Positions 62,700 through 64,000 of a stretch of DNA of 64,000 nucleotides are shown here, one piece after another. Every line of letters starts with the position of its first letter. Positions within the stretch are counted from its first letter, which is position 1. Made by a program: the position numbers and the translations under genes. The stretch is taken from positions 558,001 through 622,000 of the forward strand of contig CAYVWR010000001.1 in the NCBI GenBank assembly GCA_964455525.1, read 5' to 3'. The DNA is from JAFDZV01 sp964455525. GTDB taxonomy: Bacteria; Bacteroidota; Ignavibacteria; OLB7. The notes beneath the pieces are model-generated. The model saw only the letters and a list, made by a program, of their open reading frames with translations. It did no database searches and was not told the DNA's origin.

Positions 62700-64000
62700 T
62701 GCACTCCTCCTGTCGCCCCCCAGCGTCCCGAGATAAACTGTTGATCTCTGAACGTATAGATCAGGCCGGATGTCTCCAGCCCCACCATAAGATCGAATGC
62801 TGGGGAGAGTGGCATCTGGCCGCCGATGCGGAACCGCACGATCGGCCCCCCGGTACTATAGGCGAGCGTTCCCTGGAGGAAGGCCTCCGCCCCATCGGGC
62901 ACGATGGCGCCGATATAGAGACGGCCGGTAGCACCCAGCCACATATAACTTGGCCGCTGCTCTATCTGAAGCGTATCCTCATCATAATAGTAAAGCGTCT
63001 GATCGTAGCTCTCCTTGCCAAGCTCAAGGCCCACAGCAAACGACTCGGAAGGATACCCCAGAAATCCAAGCATCAGGTTATCGGTAGAAGACGTTGTTCG
63101 GCGGGCAGCGTTTGGGCTGAAAGCCCCGCCCAGGTTTCCCCTGGCCTCAAGAGCAAACATCCCGGCGCCTTCGCCAGCCGGGCCATCCGCCAGACTGCTG
63201 ATCTGCAAAAAACCGTTTGGCACATGCGATGCAAAAAGCCCCACGGCCTCCGCACGCGCAGGTGGCAATGCAACGGCCCGGGCATCCACCGGGGTCACGG
63301 CGTGTGCCTGCATCGCGGCATCGGCGCTGCTTGCTACCGGCGCAGATGCCGTAATATCCGGCAGCAGCGTTGCATCACCGCCATATCCATCGCCATTCAT
63401 GGCATGCCGCTCGGCCCCTGCTGCGCCATACAATCCCGATTGATTTGCACCGGAACTACGACGGCCGGAGCCTCTTCCATCTCCCCTGGCATTGCCGCCC
63501 CCGCTTCGTGTGCTGCTGGAGAGTCGGTTCCCCACGACATCATTATCAAGCCTGGCGTTGCTGCCTGCTTGGAGATCACTGGTGTTAGCGGAGCGCATAT
63601 CCGCAGCGGAGGTGTTCCCATGCACACCCCCATGCGGCTCGGCTGCTGCCGCACCGGAGGATTGCGTGGCCACCGCATCCGGCCCGGCAGCAGCGGTCTG
63701 TCCATCCGTAGGACCGCTGGCATTAACTCCGGCGGCATGCTGCTCTGGCCAGGCTGGAGAATCGGCCAGGTAAACCACCACACTTCCGGCAAGCAGAACC
63801 CCAAGAAGGAATGAAAGCATCATGCCCCAGAATTTCCCGACGAACGAGAAAAGCCCCGCACGCCAGCCGACGCCGGCGGCAGCTTCCGCATACGGCAGCA
63901 TCGACGCCAGCCCAAGCCCGTTCATCAAGGCATGCTCTACATCTGCCGGGGGCGTATAGGCCTCACGGTCGGCACGCACCGCCTCTGCAATCGTAATAAA
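62684..64000 (-). CDS. Membrane protein with cytosolic head, TM helix and C-terminal beta-barrel-like domain (partial)
   Basis: The frame is open through base 64000, reading FITIAEAVRADREAYTPPAD at the edge, so the N-terminus lies outside the window. After about 50 residues of soluble head comes one membrane helix (GMMLSFLLGVLLAGSVVVYL), then a 150-residue Ala/Ser/Gly-rich linker, and then a 170-residue domain with alternating beta-strand pattern (LYIGAIVPDGAEAFLQGTLA, IVRFRIGGQMPLSPAFDLMV) ending in GGVQWKPW, like an 8-stranded outer-membrane barrel. Anti-sigma or receptor-type proteins of Bacteroidota can join an inner-membrane helix to such a domain. It is first of the visible operon with the two hexapeptide lipoproteins. 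Signalling is inferred, not shown. Confidence 0.7.
   Translation of the reverse strand, partial: FITIAEAVRADREAYTPPADVEHALMNGLGLASMLPYAEAAAGVGWRAGLFSFVGKFWGMMLSFLLGVLLAGSVVVYLADSPAWPEQHAAGVNASGPTDGQTAAAGPDAVATQSSGAAAAEPHGGVHGNTSAADMRSANTSDLQAGSNARLDNDVVGNRLSSSTRSGGGNARGDGRGSGRRSSGANQSGLYGAAGAERHAMNGDGYGGDATLLPDITASAPVASSADAAMQAHAVTPVDARAVALPPARAEAVGLFASHVPNGFLQISSLADGPAGEGAGMFALEARGNLGGAFSPNAARRTTSSTDNLMLGFLGYPSESFAVGLELGKESYDQTLYYYDEDTLQIEQRPSYMWLGATGRLYIGAIVPDGAEAFLQGTLAYSTGGPIVRFRIGGQMPLSPAFDLMVGLETSGLIYTFRDQQFISGRWGATGGVQWKPW

Overview
The window looks like chromosomal DNA from a GC-rich, Gram-negative member of the Bacteroidota/Chlorobiota (FCB) group, perhaps a Kapabacteria/Ignavibacteria-type lineage. 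I infer this from two secreted proteins with C-terminal domains like the type IX secretion (T9SS) sorting signal, a TAnnTTTG-type promoter element, many lipoproteins, outer-membrane proteins and TolC/RND efflux, and a bacterial-type fatty acid and cell-wall gene set. No tRNA, rRNA, CRISPR array, insertion sequence or prophage was seen.

Layout. 1-5729 (minus): fatty acid/phospholipid cluster plsX-fabH-fabD-fabG-acpP-fabF (fabF runs off the left edge). 6256-9582 (minus): mfd. 9918-12991 (minus): a DUF6194 protein, then a three-gene unit for a copper monooxygenase-like (PHM fold) lipoprotein, an outer-membrane barrel and a CX4CH haem-type lipoprotein. 13769-18350 (plus): a Memo-family protein, then the oxidative pentose phosphate operon gnd-zwf-pgl. 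18420-19234: purE and a 49-residue membrane protein. 20047-26176 (plus): a zinc-ribbon protein overlapping a 1217-residue AAA-TPR-SARP regulator, then two secreted proteins. 26318-27580 (minus): murA. 28081-35424 (plus): two TetR regulators, TolC, membrane fusion protein and RND pump. 36284-39379: a four-PepSY lipoprotein, psd and pssA. 39445-41836: small conserved proteins (YkgJ-like, unknown, DUF5996). 42524-44506: purS-purQ and two TatA/B-type proteins. 45031-49972: a hypothetical protein, a 1.5-kb gene-poor stretch, a flavin monooxygenase, a class D beta-lactamase and a helical protein. 50298-56179: gatA, a TlpA-like thioredoxin and a 1061-residue T9SS adhesin-like protein with seven Ig-like repeats. 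56294-64000: Usp/antiporter operon, an SDR, a conserved unknown, and a minus-strand envelope operon of a transmembrane/beta-barrel hybrid protein and two paralogous lipoproteins built on hexapeptide repeats.

Most notable: (i) the SARP-type regulator has its DNA-binding domain at the C terminus. Two 11-bp-period heptamer direct repeats, resembling known SARP operators, lie in front of its own operon and of the next secreted gene, which suggests a self-contained regulon. (ii) The PHM-like protein keeps five of six expected copper ligands, and the position of the sixth (Met in animal PHM) appears to be His. (iii) The two adjacent lipoproteins have hexapeptide arrays of the same period, one beta-type (DTxxxx) and one helical (DSLRxx). 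(iv) There is an intact chromosomal class D beta-lactamase. Start codons are often uncertain because Shine-Dalgarno sequences are present for only some genes.
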